DNA of 64,000 nucleotides from HGM13006 sp963650135 (GTDB lineage: Bacteria; Bacillota; Clostridia; Oscillospirales; Oscillospiraceae): contig CAVJLG010000032.1 in assembly GCA_963650135.1 (NCBI GenBank), positions 1 through 64,000 of the forward strand, given 5' to 3'. Shown in pieces: positions 24,453 to 32,748 of the stretch. A program made the position numbers and the translations under genes. Position 1 is the first letter of the stretch. Each line of letters begins with the position of its first letter. Under the pieces are notes generated by a model. That model saw only the letters and a list, made by a program, of their open reading frames with translations. It did no database searches and was not told where the DNA came from.

Positions 24453-26192
24453 ATGCTGCTTTCCATGCTGGCAGGCTGCGGCGAAAAGGAATCAACGGCC
24501 TCTGTCCCTTCGGAGCCCTCGGCCATCGACCAGCCGTCCCAGGCCCCGGAACCCACTGCCTCCACGCCGGAGCCCACCCAGGCGCTCAGCGCGGAAGAAC
24601 CGGTCAGTGTCCAAGAGGACTCTGAAATTCCCGACGGCCCCGTGGCTGGCGACAAGGACTTTGACTGGTCCGTGTTTGAGCCCCTGACCGATACACCCAC
24701 CACCCTTACCATGTTCTACACCCAGCCCCCACCGCTGGCGGCCATCATGGATTCCCCCAACGACATGAGCCTGCTCTATCAGCGTTTTGAGGAAATGTCC
24801 AACATTCACATTGAATTTCAGATGGTCAATATGATGGACGCGGCTACGAACTTCACCCTGATGATTGCCTCAGGCGACTACTGCGACATCGTCAACGACG
24901 CCCTGAACTACTATGATACCGCCGATCAGGCCTATGAAGACGGCATTGCAGTGGACCTAATGGCCCACAAGGACAGCGTGCCGCACTTTCTGTCCTGGCT
25001 GGAGGAATATCCGCAGATCCAGTCCGACCTGGAAACCCTGGAGGGGCACATTCTCAACATGCCCCGTATCGACATCCCCGTAGCCCCCACCGCCGATGCA
25101 GGCCTCCTGATTCGGAAGGACTGGCTGGACGAGTTGGGCCTGGAGGTGCCGAAGAGCTATGACGAGATGCACGACGTAATGGTGGCCTTCCAGAATCAAT
25201 ATGGCGTCACCGACCCCTACATCATGCCCTATCAGGTGCTGTCCCCCTGGGGACTTATGTCCGGCGGCTACGGTATTCCCGCCGTTGCCGATGCCAACAA
25301 CTTCTATATTGACCTCAAGACGGATACCGTCCAGCTGGCCACCATCTCCGATGCCTACTACGACTACCTGTCCATGTTCCGGGATTGGTATGATGAAGGC
25401 ATCATCAACCACGACTTTGCCTCTCAGATGTCCAATCTCCCCGATCAGGGCATCATCTCCAACGAGCAGTCCGGTATCTGGTTCTCGGACCTGTCCTATG
25501 TCAAGACCTATCAGGAGCTGCTGGCCTCTGTAAATCCCAATTCTGAGCTGGCGCTGATGAGCGATCCCGGCCTGGACGACGCCCGTACCGGCTACATCCA
25601 GAAAAATATCTCGGCAGCACAGTCCGGCGGCTTCTCCGTCTCCGAGAGCTGCGAGGACGTGGAGCTGGCCCTGTCCTGGTGCGATATGTGGTACGACCCG
25701 GCGCTGACCCAGTTTATCAACTATGGCTACGAGGGCGAAACCTTTGAGTATGACGAAAACGGCGAGCCTGTGCTGGGCGGTGTCATCGTGAGCAACGATC
25801 TGGGCCTCCCCTCCCTGAAAATGGCCAACGGCGTATACCTGTGCACCAGCGGCGGCTTTATCTATGACATCCACAAGTATGACCTGGAGTATACCGACCT
25901 CCAGCTGGCAGCCTATACCCAGTGGCTGAACGCTGCGGATGACGAGAGCACCGTGACCACGGCAGAGCTCCCCACCGGTGCCAAGCTGAATGTACAGGAG
26001 GCCGACGTGATCTCGGCTGTTATGAGCGACATTAACACCCATGTGGCGGAAATGGCCCTGAAATTCGTAACGGGTACCATCCCGCTGAATGAGGAGAACT
26101 ACCAGAGCTATGTGGCGGACATCGAAGCCATGAGCCTGCAAAAGGCCCTGGACGCCCAGCAGGCAGCCTATGACCGCTATTTAGCACGATAA
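24453..26192 (+). CDS. extracellular solute-binding lipoprotein (family 1), 5'-truncated
   Basis: From the lipobox (LSMLAGC) onward this is a complete family 1 solute-binding protein of about 580 residues, with linker, 'IHIEFQMVNMMDAATNFTLM', 'ASGDYCDIVNDALNYYDTAD', 'FINYGYEGETFEYDENGEPV' and the terminal 'KALDAQQAAYDRYLAR'. The start is abnormal. The expected basic n-region (usually MKK/MKR) is absent because the frame continues into the antisense of an AraC remnant; the frame is open from an ATG at 24300, which would give a nonsense leader. The ATG at 24453 leaves too short a signal and has no ribosome binding site. I infer that promoter and first codons were lost by deletion, so it may not be secreted or expressed. 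Confidence 0.75.
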   Translation: MLLSMLAGCGEKESTASVPSEPSAIDQPSQAPEPTASTPEPTQALSAEEPVSVQEDSEIPDGPVAGDKDFDWSVFEPLTDTPTTLTMFYTQPPPLAAIMDSPNDMSLLYQRFEEMSNIHIEFQMVNMMDAATNFTLMIASGDYCDIVNDALNYYDTADQAYEDGIAVDLMAHKDSVPHFLSWLEEYPQIQSDLETLEGHILNMPRIDIPVAPTADAGLLIRKDWLDELGLEVPKSYDEMHDVMVAFQNQYGVTDPYIMPYQVLSPWGLMSGGYGIPAVADANNFYIDLKTDTVQLATISDAYYDYLSMFRDWYDEGIINHDFASQMSNLPDQGIISNEQSGIWFSDLSYVKTYQELLASVNPNSELALMSDPGLDDARTGYIQKNISAAQSGGFSVSESCEDVELALSWCDMWYDPALTQFINYGYEGETFEYDENGEPVLGGVIVSNDLGLPSLKMANGVYLCTSGGFIYDIHKYDLEYTDLQLAAYTQWLNAADDESTVTTAELPTGAKLNVQEADVISAVMSDINTHVAEMALKFVTGTIPLNEENYQSYVADIEAMSLQKALDAQQAAYDRYLAR

Positions 26193-26208
26193 TACGCAGC
26201 AGCTACGC

Positions 26209-26234
26209 GGGGCCGGCAGCTGTCGGCCCCGATT
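26209..26234 (+). terminator. intercistronic stem-loop between SBP and beta-helix genes
   Basis: GGGGCCG (26209-26215) pairs with CGGCCCC (26224-26230), followed by GATTTTC. It lies between two same-strand genes and may reduce read-through. Confidence 0.5.
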
Positions 26235-26270
26235 TTCAAAAGAACCCGCACAAAGAAAGGAGTATTTCGT

Positions 26271-28256
26271 ATGAATGAACCAAAGCGCCCCGGCCCTGGC
26301 GGCGGTCCCGGCGGCCCTCCGCCCAAGGCAGGATACGCTGAAAACCACCCGGAGACAGACTGGATTCTGACGGAAAGCACCGCCTATCCCAACGGCATCT
26401 ATCTCTATGACGGGCATCTTCCCGCAGCGCCGGAGGGCAAGGCCATTTTGATGACCGTAGCGGGCGTCCCCACCACCATCGCCCCGGGCGCTTACCCAGG
26501 CAAGGTGGAGCTGATTGTATATACGCTGACCCATGTGCCGGACAGCCAGGCAGAGCTGAGCACTGGCAATTTTCGGGCGGCAGTGCATGTGAAAAACGGA
26601 ATGCTCCAGTCCACCGCACTGGAACACCTGGCCGGGCCCATGGAGGAAACCCCGGATGGGCTTCGAAACCTGGCGCTGACCACCGATTTGGACGACTTCA
26701 ACGGCGTCATCGTGGATGCAGATGAATCGTCCGACAGCACCTATACCATCCGTGACAGCCGGTTCCACTGCCGGGGCGGCGGCAACAGCGAGGGCCGAGG
26801 CGCTGGGCTTATGACGGTGGGCACGGCCCATGTGAAGCTGGACGGGGCGGAATTTTGGAATTACGGCACCCAGAGCGCCATTATTGCCAGCGGCCACAGC
26901 CATCTGGAGGTGGCAAACAGCGTAATCTACGGGGCCCGGGACTTTTCTGCCGGTAAGCTCTGCCCCTGGGTGCTGGGAATCAACGGCGCAAACCGCCTGA
27001 CCAACGCCATTGATTATGCTCAGGTAGACTATCATGACAGCATCGTGGTTGCGCAGAGCTGGGCGGCGCTGTCCACGGATTCCGGCAAGGGCGTTCGGCT
27101 CACCGGCGAGCGGCTGTTCTCCGGAATCGGGCGGCTGGAACCCTATCAGGAGGACCATGCAGCGGACTATACCGCCGTCCCGGAGCTGCGGGGCAAAAAG
27201 TACGGCTTCTATCTGGGCAACAGCGCCATCGGCGAGTGCGGCTATGTCAACTACGCCGATGCGGGCTTCCACAACAGCTTCCGGGACGTGACCTTCTACT
27301 CCCCGGACTACATCTTCATTCTCTCCACCAAGCAGGCCTCCATCGATGTGGAGGGGGACAGCTTCTGCCACTCCGGGCGGATCGGCGTGCTGTGGCATAA
27401 AACCAGCGGCGGCACCGTCTCGCTGAAGGGCGGAAAATGGTATGCCGAGGATACCCTGTTCCAGACTAAGAGTTATTCCGCTACCGATACCATCGGCTGC
27501 TACTGCCACACGGTCTGCGACGGAACGGACATCACCCTGGGGAAGGGCGGCGTGCTCTATCAGCTGATGACCAGCGATGATGTAGGCCTCATGGGGCCCA
27601 GTACCTTTACGGTGCCGGAAATTGAATGGAAGCTGGATACCGTGGAAAAGCTCCCGGAAACCTATCCGGCCCAGAAGATGTTTGCAGTGAACCCCATTCT
27701 CAAGTATCCCATCTATCTGGTGGACGGCCAGGAGGTACCGGTGAAGGGCGATGTAACGGCGTTTTTGGCGGAGCATCCCCAGGCGGAAAAGGTCATGTAC
27801 GATGCGCCCTACCGCATCCAGCCCGCCACCTTCACGCTGAAAAATCTGAACACCGCAGGCGATATCTTTAACGGTGTCTATCAGCGGATTCAGGTACTGG
27901 ATGTAAACCTGGAGCATGCGTCAGTCCAAGGCACAATCTCCAGCGCCCACACCTACCATGTAGACAAGCAAGGAAACCAGGTTCCGGCAGGGACCTCCTA
28001 CTCGAAATTCGGCAGAGAGGACGAGCATCTTGGGATTGGCCGGATGGGCAACACCCCCGCTCCCGCTATCAATAATCCGGTGCACCTGACCCTCCGGAAC
28101 GGCGCCACCTGGACCCCCACCGGCGACAGCTATCTGGAGCAGCTGGACCTGGACGAGAGCTCCCGCGTGGAGGGCCGCATTCTGGTAGACGGCGCAGCGG
28201 TGTCCGGCCCCGGGCGATATATGGGCAGCATTTTGGTCCGGCCTACCGCAAAGTAA
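26271..28256 (+). CDS. cytosolic right-handed beta-helix protein with Gly-Pro-rich N terminus
   Basis: This 661-residue protein starts after AAAGGAG with a (P/G)-rich segment (residues 5-20) and has no signal peptide or transmembrane segment. The body is a series of short strand repeats with Asn/Gly/Asp/Ser turns ('AAVHVKNGMLQSTALEHLAG', 'TYTIRDSRFHCRGGGNSEGR', 'AHVKLDGAEFWNYGTQSAII', 'HLEVANSVIYGARDFSAG', 'FRDVTFYSPDYIFILSTK'), typical of pectate-lyase-like beta-helices. A module 'VAGVPTTIAPGAYPG' near residue 65 and a similar one at the C terminus ('GAAVSGPGRYMGSILVRP') recur at the C terminus of the paralog encoded at 34578-36254. No catalytic motif is recognised. Ligand binding or scaffolding in the cytosol is a guess. 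Confidence 0.75.
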   Translation: MNEPKRPGPGGGPGGPPPKAGYAENHPETDWILTESTAYPNGIYLYDGHLPAAPEGKAILMTVAGVPTTIAPGAYPGKVELIVYTLTHVPDSQAELSTGNFRAAVHVKNGMLQSTALEHLAGPMEETPDGLRNLALTTDLDDFNGVIVDADESSDSTYTIRDSRFHCRGGGNSEGRGAGLMTVGTAHVKLDGAEFWNYGTQSAIIASGHSHLEVANSVIYGARDFSAGKLCPWVLGINGANRLTNAIDYAQVDYHDSIVVAQSWAALSTDSGKGVRLTGERLFSGIGRLEPYQEDHAADYTAVPELRGKKYGFYLGNSAIGECGYVNYADAGFHNSFRDVTFYSPDYIFILSTKQASIDVEGDSFCHSGRIGVLWHKTSGGTVSLKGGKWYAEDTLFQTKSYSATDTIGCYCHTVCDGTDITLGKGGVLYQLMTSDDVGLMGPSTFTVPEIEWKLDTVEKLPETYPAQKMFAVNPILKYPIYLVDGQEVPVKGDVTAFLAEHPQAEKVMYDAPYRIQPATFTLKNLNTAGDIFNGVYQRIQVLDVNLEHASVQGTISSAHTYHVDKQGNQVPAGTSYSKFGREDEHLGIGRMGNTPAPAINNPVHLTLRNGATWTPTGDSYLEQLDLDESSRVEGRILVDGAAVSGPGRYMGSILVRPTAK

Positions 28257-28287
28257 GCCCAAACTGCGCGGAATCATTTCTTCTAAA

Positions 28288-28323
28288 AAACCCGGGATGC
28301 AGAATTCTCTGCATCTCGGGTTT
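28288..28323. terminator. bidirectional terminator
   Basis: AAACCCGGGATGCAGA pairs with TCTGCATCTCGGGTTT around GAATTC; it is flanked by A6 on the left and TTTCCTTTCT on the right. It separates the beta-helix gene from the convergent GNAT gene. Confidence 0.8.
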
Positions 28324-28352
28324 CCTTTCTATGTTCTAATCCGTCCCTTACA

Positions 28353-28835
28353 TCAGAGGGCCTTGAGATAAAAATGGTCCATGGTTCCGTGGCACACAGT
28401 GCTGGGCTTTTCGATCTCATGGAACCCATATTTCTCATACAGCTTTCGGGCCACCGCCAGGTTCGTATGGGTTTCCAGATACAGGTTCTGATACCCGGCC
28501 GCTCTGGCCCAGTTCTCCGCCAGCTGCACCATGGCCTTCCCATAGCCCTTGCCCTTTACGCCGTCCTGCAAATAGAGCTTTTGGAGCTCCGCACAGCAGG
28601 GAATCCCGGAAAACTCCGCAATCCCAACGCCGCCAATGACTGCCCCGGCGTCATCCAACACCACAAAATACGCCCGTTTCTCCGGCGCGCTGTCATAAAA
28701 CGCGCTTAAATGATCGAGCTCCGGGTCGAAATACACGGTTCCCGGAACGTTTAAATGGAATTTCTCCAAATTCATGCGGATGACCTCCGCAATCTTTGCG
28801 TCATCCTCGGGTTGTAGCTTTCTATAGTGCAGCAT
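28353..28835 (-). CDS. GNAT-family N-acetyltransferase
   Basis: This 160-residue protein has the GNAT fold: 'LHYRKLQPEDDAKIAEVIR', beta-strand 'YFVVLDDAGAVIGGVGIAEF', acetyl-CoA-binding 'LYLQDGVKGKGYGKAMVQLA' (Q/R-x-x-G-x-G/A), and 'LYLETHTNLAVARKLYEKYG'. The start at 28835 follows GGAGG at the right spacing; the frame is open to 28898. The acetyl acceptor is unknown. It stands alone between loci D and E on the opposite strand. Confidence 0.88.
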   Translation of the reverse strand: MLHYRKLQPEDDAKIAEVIRMNLEKFHLNVPGTVYFDPELDHLSAFYDSAPEKRAYFVVLDDAGAVIGGVGIAEFSGIPCCAELQKLYLQDGVKGKGYGKAMVQLAENWARAAGYQNLYLETHTNLAVARKLYEKYGFHEIEKPSTVCHGTMDHFYLKAL

Positions 28836-29020
28836 GCGCCGTTTCCTCCATAACATCCGATTTTGGATTATTATATCGAATGATTTCGCATTTTGCAACT
28901 TCGTTTTTATGCCCTTTGCCGCCGCAAAAAGGATTGAGATATCTCAACATTTTTGCTAAAATAAATAGATAGATTAAACACTGTCGTATTCAGCAGCATC
29001 AGACGGAAGGAGCGCTGTGC

Positions 29021-30334
29021 ATGGCCTTTTTATCCCCAAAGCGGAAACGCAAAAAAGAGCAGGAGGAGACGGAGCAGCCTCTGGCGCACTACGTCTACGA
29101 CAAGGGCCTGCGCCTGATGCGGGACAACCGGCTCAAGCGTCTGCTGGATCATCGGCACAGCATCATTCCCGAAGAACTGGAGCAGTTGGGCATTACGTTT
29201 CCGGGGCAGTGGTTCATCCTGGTGCTGGTGACGGTGCAGGAGATCGACCGAACCGATGCCAGCCTGGACGCCAGCTATGGAGAAATTTGCAGCACCGTCC
29301 AGAGTGCCCTCACCGACCGCGCCATGAAGCCCTGGGTGTTCATGGACGAATGGGACATCTATGCCATTGTAAACTTTGACTCCGAAGCGCCGGAGCTCCA
29401 GCGGCTGAAAATACTGGATTTGCTGGAGCCTGCCCTATGTATGCTGCGGCAGGAAACCGGCCTAAAGCTCAAGGCCTTTGTCAGTAAGCTGGAGCAGCAT
29501 ATGCAGGACATCGCCAGCCAGCGCAGAAGCCTTACCGCCCTTTGTGACTATGAGTCCGTCTTAAACCGGGACGCCCTTGTATTGACCCAAGAGCGCATTA
29601 TGGCCTCCAGTCCCGACCAGTGCTACCGCTTCGACGGCCTGCGGACCATGGAGGAAACCGACGCATTCTTTAGCAGCATTCTGTCCGGGAATTTTACCGA
29701 AGCCCAGGGCAACCTGACCGAGCTTATCCGCCAGATGCTGCTGGATGTGGATTTATCGGCCCTGGCCCCCAGTGCGGCCCGGGTGCGGCTGGACTATCTG
29801 ATTCAGCTTTTGGACATTGCAGTGGACGCGACCCGGCTGCGGATGGACAGCGCCGTCTTTTCCGACATGTTCCCGCGGCTGGACTTCCGGGAATGCAGCA
29901 ACGTCCAGGAGTTCCAAACGCGCTCTGCCCAGATTTTGCAGGAATTGCAGGCCAGCCGCGCAGACGCAAATCAGGACAGCGGCTATGCCATGAGTTGGGT
30001 GGCCGATGTCAAGAGCTTTGTGGATCTCCATTTTACTGAGCTGACGCTGAATGTGAATTCCCTGGCCCAGGAGTTTGACCTCAACGCCTCGTATATGAGC
30101 CGTGTCTTCCGGGACCGGGTTGGGATCGGCCTCCCGGAGTATATCCAGAGCCTGCGCCTCCGGCTGGCAAAGCAGATGCTGGCCTCTGGGCGTACCGTTG
30201 CCGATACCGCCGAAGCCGCCGGATTTGGCTCGTCCCGCTCCATGACCCGGGCATTCCAAAAGTCCGAGCAGACCACCCCGGGGAAGTTCCGGACCGATCA
30301 TATGGCCCTTTCGACAGAAAAAGAAGAAAATTGA
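29021..30334 (+). CDS. AraC-family transcriptional regulator
   Basis: The 437-residue protein begins with a basic, charged stretch ('SPKRKRKKEQEETEQ'), has a large sensory region of unrecognised family, and ends with the AraC helix-turn-helix pair (about 335-435: 'LTLNVNSLAQEFDLNASYMS' and 'VADTAEAAGFGSSRSMTRAF'). GGAAGGAGC precedes the ATG. It is built like the AraC protein at 22932-24233, including the motif 'GFG[DS][TS]RSM[RT]RAFQK'. It sits immediately upstream of, and co-directional with, the six-gene NTF2/SBP/beta-helix operon and is its likely activator. Confidence 0.9.
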   Translation: MAFLSPKRKRKKEQEETEQPLAHYVYDKGLRLMRDNRLKRLLDHRHSIIPEELEQLGITFPGQWFILVLVTVQEIDRTDASLDASYGEICSTVQSALTDRAMKPWVFMDEWDIYAIVNFDSEAPELQRLKILDLLEPALCMLRQETGLKLKAFVSKLEQHMQDIASQRRSLTALCDYESVLNRDALVLTQERIMASSPDQCYRFDGLRTMEETDAFFSSILSGNFTEAQGNLTELIRQMLLDVDLSALAPSAARVRLDYLIQLLDIAVDATRLRMDSAVFSDMFPRLDFRECSNVQEFQTRSAQILQELQASRADANQDSGYAMSWVADVKSFVDLHFTELTLNVNSLAQEFDLNASYMSRVFRDRVGIGLPEYIQSLRLRLAKQMLASGRTVADTAEAAGFGSSRSMTRAFQKSEQTTPGKFRTDHMALSTEKEEN

Positions 30335-30380
30335 CGCTTTTGACCTAAGAAACTGACAGTTTCCATCGGAAAGCGCATCA

Positions 30381-30440
30381 CCAGTTTCCTGATCGTGTGA
30401 CTTTTTGTCGCAGGATTCTAGGAAACTGGCTCTTTTTTTC
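30381..30440 (+). terminator. terminator between AraC and the NTF2 operon, overlapping repeats of AGTTTCC
   Basis: CCAGTTTCCT (30381-30390) pairs with AGGAAACTGG (30420-30429), followed by CTCTTTTTTTCTC. An additional GAAACTGACAGTTTC dyad lies at about 30350-30364. The T-rich segment is followed by a likely -10 box (TACAAT, about 30465-30470) 60 bases before the first NTF2 gene, so the hairpin may also act as an attenuator or the repeats as AraC sites. Confidence 0.6.
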
Positions 30441-30531
30441 TCTTCCTCCCTCCGATACAATGAAGATGTTCGCTAGCGTATTTCAAAGCGGCCTGGAACA
30501 GGCGCTTATTTGGAACCAAGGAGGAACCCCT

Positions 30532-31242
30532 ATGACATTGGAAGAGACTGCCGATCTGGCCCTGAAACAGGCGCAGCGTGCCAAGGATTATACAGACATT
30601 CTAAATGTCTTTTCCGCCCATTTGTACTGCTACCGTGCCCAGAAGCAATCCTACGAAATCGAGCACTATTGGGCCAAGACCCGGGACGATCTGGTCTATG
30701 CAAACGCCCAGGGGAGAAAAGCCGTGATCGATTTCTACTGCGGGCACAATGCGGCAATGCGTGCGGAAAAACGCAAAATCGCCGCCCAGACCCATCCGGA
30801 GATTGCCGATACCGATGCCTTTGACGGTGTTGGCGACATGGTGGCAAAGGCCTCGTCGTCCCCCTATGTCATCATCGCAGAGGACGGGATGAGCGCCCAC
30901 GGCATCTGGTTTGTACCGGGCTTTTGCTGTGAGCTGGGGAAAGACGGCGCGGTGAAAGCAAATTATTTTCAGGAAAAAAACGCGGTGGATCTGGTAAAAG
31001 AGGATGATGGCTGGAAGATTCTTCGACTGGATATCCTGGTGGATTTCCAGACCCCCTGCCCCCATATTGCCTTTGACCCGAAGCAGTATCATTTCGAATA
31101 CCCGGCAGCTGCACCCGGCGCTTATTCCACGCCCTATGCGGCAACCACGGTGGCGCAATTCTGCCCGCCGCTGCCGGAGCCCTATGAAGCCTGGGACGAT
31201 CATCGGGCCTTTGCCGCGGTGTATGGAGGAGGGATATCATGA
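30532..31242 (+). CDS. SnoaL/NTF2-like protein 1 of locus E
   Basis: The start at 30532 (MTLEETADLA) follows AAGGAGGAA; upstream in-frame starts lack such a site. The 236-residue protein shows the paralog pattern 'LNVFSAHLYCYRAQKQSYEI', 'EHYWAKTRDDLVYANAQGRK', 'DMVAKASSSPYVIIAEDGMS' 'AHGIWFVPG', 'VKEDDGWKILRLDILVDFQT' and the tail 'CPPLPEPYEAWDDHRAF'. Predicted conserved pocket residues include the Tyr/Trp of 'EHYW' and the Trp of 'WKILRLDI'. First of three tandem paralogs; its stop overlaps the next start (ATGA). Confidence 0.85.
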   Translation: MTLEETADLALKQAQRAKDYTDILNVFSAHLYCYRAQKQSYEIEHYWAKTRDDLVYANAQGRKAVIDFYCGHNAAMRAEKRKIAAQTHPEIADTDAFDGVGDMVAKASSSPYVIIAEDGMSAHGIWFVPGFCCELGKDGAVKANYFQEKNAVDLVKEDDGWKILRLDILVDFQTPCPHIAFDPKQYHFEYPAAAPGAYSTPYAATTVAQFCPPLPEPYEAWDDHRAFAAVYGGGIS

Positions 31243-31976
31243 CAGTAGAAGAAAAGCTGGATCTTGCGGAACGTCTTACCCGCCAGGCCAATGATTACCG
31301 CGAAATCTACAATACCATCTCCGCGCAGATGTATTACCTCCAGGTACAGCAGCATCAGGCCGTCATCGACCACTGCTGGTCCGCCCGGGAAGATATCAGC
31401 TTTGGCCCCGCCCAGGGCCGGGAAGCGGTATTGGACTTTCTCATTCGGGAGTCCGATCGGAAAAAACAGCAGAAGCTGGCCCTTGCCCACAAATATCACG
31501 GCGTGGAAATCACTCCGGCGCATTTGGGGGTGGGCGATTTGGAATCGAGAATCGCCGCAAATCCCTATATCGTCATTGCAGCGGACCGCAAGACCGCCCA
31601 GGGCGTATGGTTTTCCCCCGCAGTGAAGGCCGAAATCGGTGAAGACGGAGAACTACACGGCGCCTATCTGCAAGAGCGCATCGGCGTGGACTTCGTTCTG
31701 GAACACGATCAATGGCGCATCTGGCACTACAACGTCTATCCGGATTTCACCGCAGCGCTGCCGGACTACACCTTTGACGACAGCCGGTATGAGGGCCGCA
31801 CCTTTGACGAGGCGGGCGCGCCCAATGAGGAGCACACCAACAAACGGCCCGAGGGCCCGCCGGACGACGGAAACCGCCCCATGCCCTACTGCGCCGAATC
31901 CATTCCCGTATGGAAGCCGCCGCTGCCAACGGAATATTCCGCCTGGACCCCAGCGGAAGACATGCCGATTATGTAA
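31239..31976 (+). CDS. SnoaL/NTF2-like protein 2 of locus E
   Basis: This 245-residue paralog overlaps the previous gene by four bases (ATGA), with GGAGGAGGG ahead of the start. It keeps 'YNTISAQMYYLQVQQHQAVI', 'DHCWSAREDISFGPAQGREA', 'DLESRIAANPYIVIAADRKT' 'AQGVWFSPA', 'LEHDQWRIWHYNVYPDFTAA' and the tail 'KPPLPTEYSAWTPAEDM'. Substitutions at the tail (PTEY for PEPY) and in the pocket suggest it has diverged from its neighbour and may bind a different intermediate. A Pro/Gly/Asn-rich linker (about 205-220) precedes the tail. Confidence 0.84.
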   Translation: MTVEEKLDLAERLTRQANDYREIYNTISAQMYYLQVQQHQAVIDHCWSAREDISFGPAQGREAVLDFLIRESDRKKQQKLALAHKYHGVEITPAHLGVGDLESRIAANPYIVIAADRKTAQGVWFSPAVKAEIGEDGELHGAYLQERIGVDFVLEHDQWRIWHYNVYPDFTAALPDYTFDDSRYEGRTFDEAGAPNEEHTNKRPEGPPDDGNRPMPYCAESIPVWKPPLPTEYSAWTPAEDMPIM

Positions 31977-31988
31977 GGAGGGACGCAC

Positions 31989-32717
31989 ATGACACTGGAA
32001 GAACGAGCAAGCAAAGCGCTGTTTGAAGCGGAAAAAGCCGGCGCTTATCAAGGCATTATGAACTGTGTGGCGGCCCATCTCTACAGCTATCGCGCCCAGG
32101 CGCAGCAAAACGAGATTGACGTCTACTGGTCCAACCGCCACGACGAAATCAGCTATTGGGACAACAACGGCTATGAGGCCATCCGGAATTTCTTCGTGGT
32201 CACCAACGGCGAAAATATGCGGAAACGAAAGCTGGAGCTGATTCACCGCTTTCATCCGGAGGTGGCCGTTTGCAAGGAGAATGAGGGCATGGGCGATATG
32301 GTCGCCAAGGGCGCCTCTACCCCCTATGTGGTGATCGCCGAGGACGGTCAAAGTGCAAAGGGCCTGTGGATGACCCCGGGCAACTGCACCGAGGTGGGCC
32401 TGGACTGCCGCCCCAAGGTTGCGCATATGCACGAAAAGCTTGGCATTGTGGCGGTAAAGGACGACGACGGTCAGTGGCGAATCTTGAAGCTCCGGACCTA
32501 TGTGGAATTCGTCACCCAGCTGCCCTCCGAGCTATTGGCGCAGGGTCCCAATCATAGGACCTGTGACCCTGACGGAGAAGTGCCTCAGCAGCCCCCCATG
32601 CCCAGCGCCTACAGCATCTTTACCAAGGCGGCCTATTATCCGCCCATGCCGGAAGCCTATGATACCTGGAGCGAGGATACGGCCCTGGTAAAGTGGAATC
32701 CCAAGGAAACGCACTGA
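31989..32717 (+). CDS. SnoaL/NTF2-like protein 3 of locus E
   Basis: This 242-residue third paralog follows 12 bases after the second, with AAGGAGGGA before its ATG. It shows 'MNCVAAHLYSYRAQAQQNEI', 'DVYWSNRHDEISYWDNNGYE', 'DMVAKGASTPYVVIAEDGQS' 'AKGLWMTPG', 'VKDDDGQWRILKLRTYVEFV' and the tail 'YPPMPEAYDTWSEDTALV'. It is closer to paralog 1 than to paralog 2. Three adjacent paralogs in one transcript suggest hetero-oligomers, since this fold commonly dimerises or trimerises, but this is inference. Confidence 0.85.
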   Translation: MTLEERASKALFEAEKAGAYQGIMNCVAAHLYSYRAQAQQNEIDVYWSNRHDEISYWDNNGYEAIRNFFVVTNGENMRKRKLELIHRFHPEVAVCKENEGMGDMVAKGASTPYVVIAEDGQSAKGLWMTPGNCTEVGLDCRPKVAHMHEKLGIVAVKDDDGQWRILKLRTYVEFVTQLPSELLAQGPNHRTCDPDGEVPQQPPMPSAYSIFTKAAYYPPMPEAYDTWSEDTALVKWNPKETH

Positions 32718-32748
32718 CCGATAAAAATAGGAAAGGATGAACCCAAAC

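Noticed and set aside
30335..30531. Riboswitch in the leader of the NTF2 operon of locus E
   Set aside because: The stem-loop followed by a T run is a normal terminator for the upstream AraC gene, and I recognise no conserved aptamer core.
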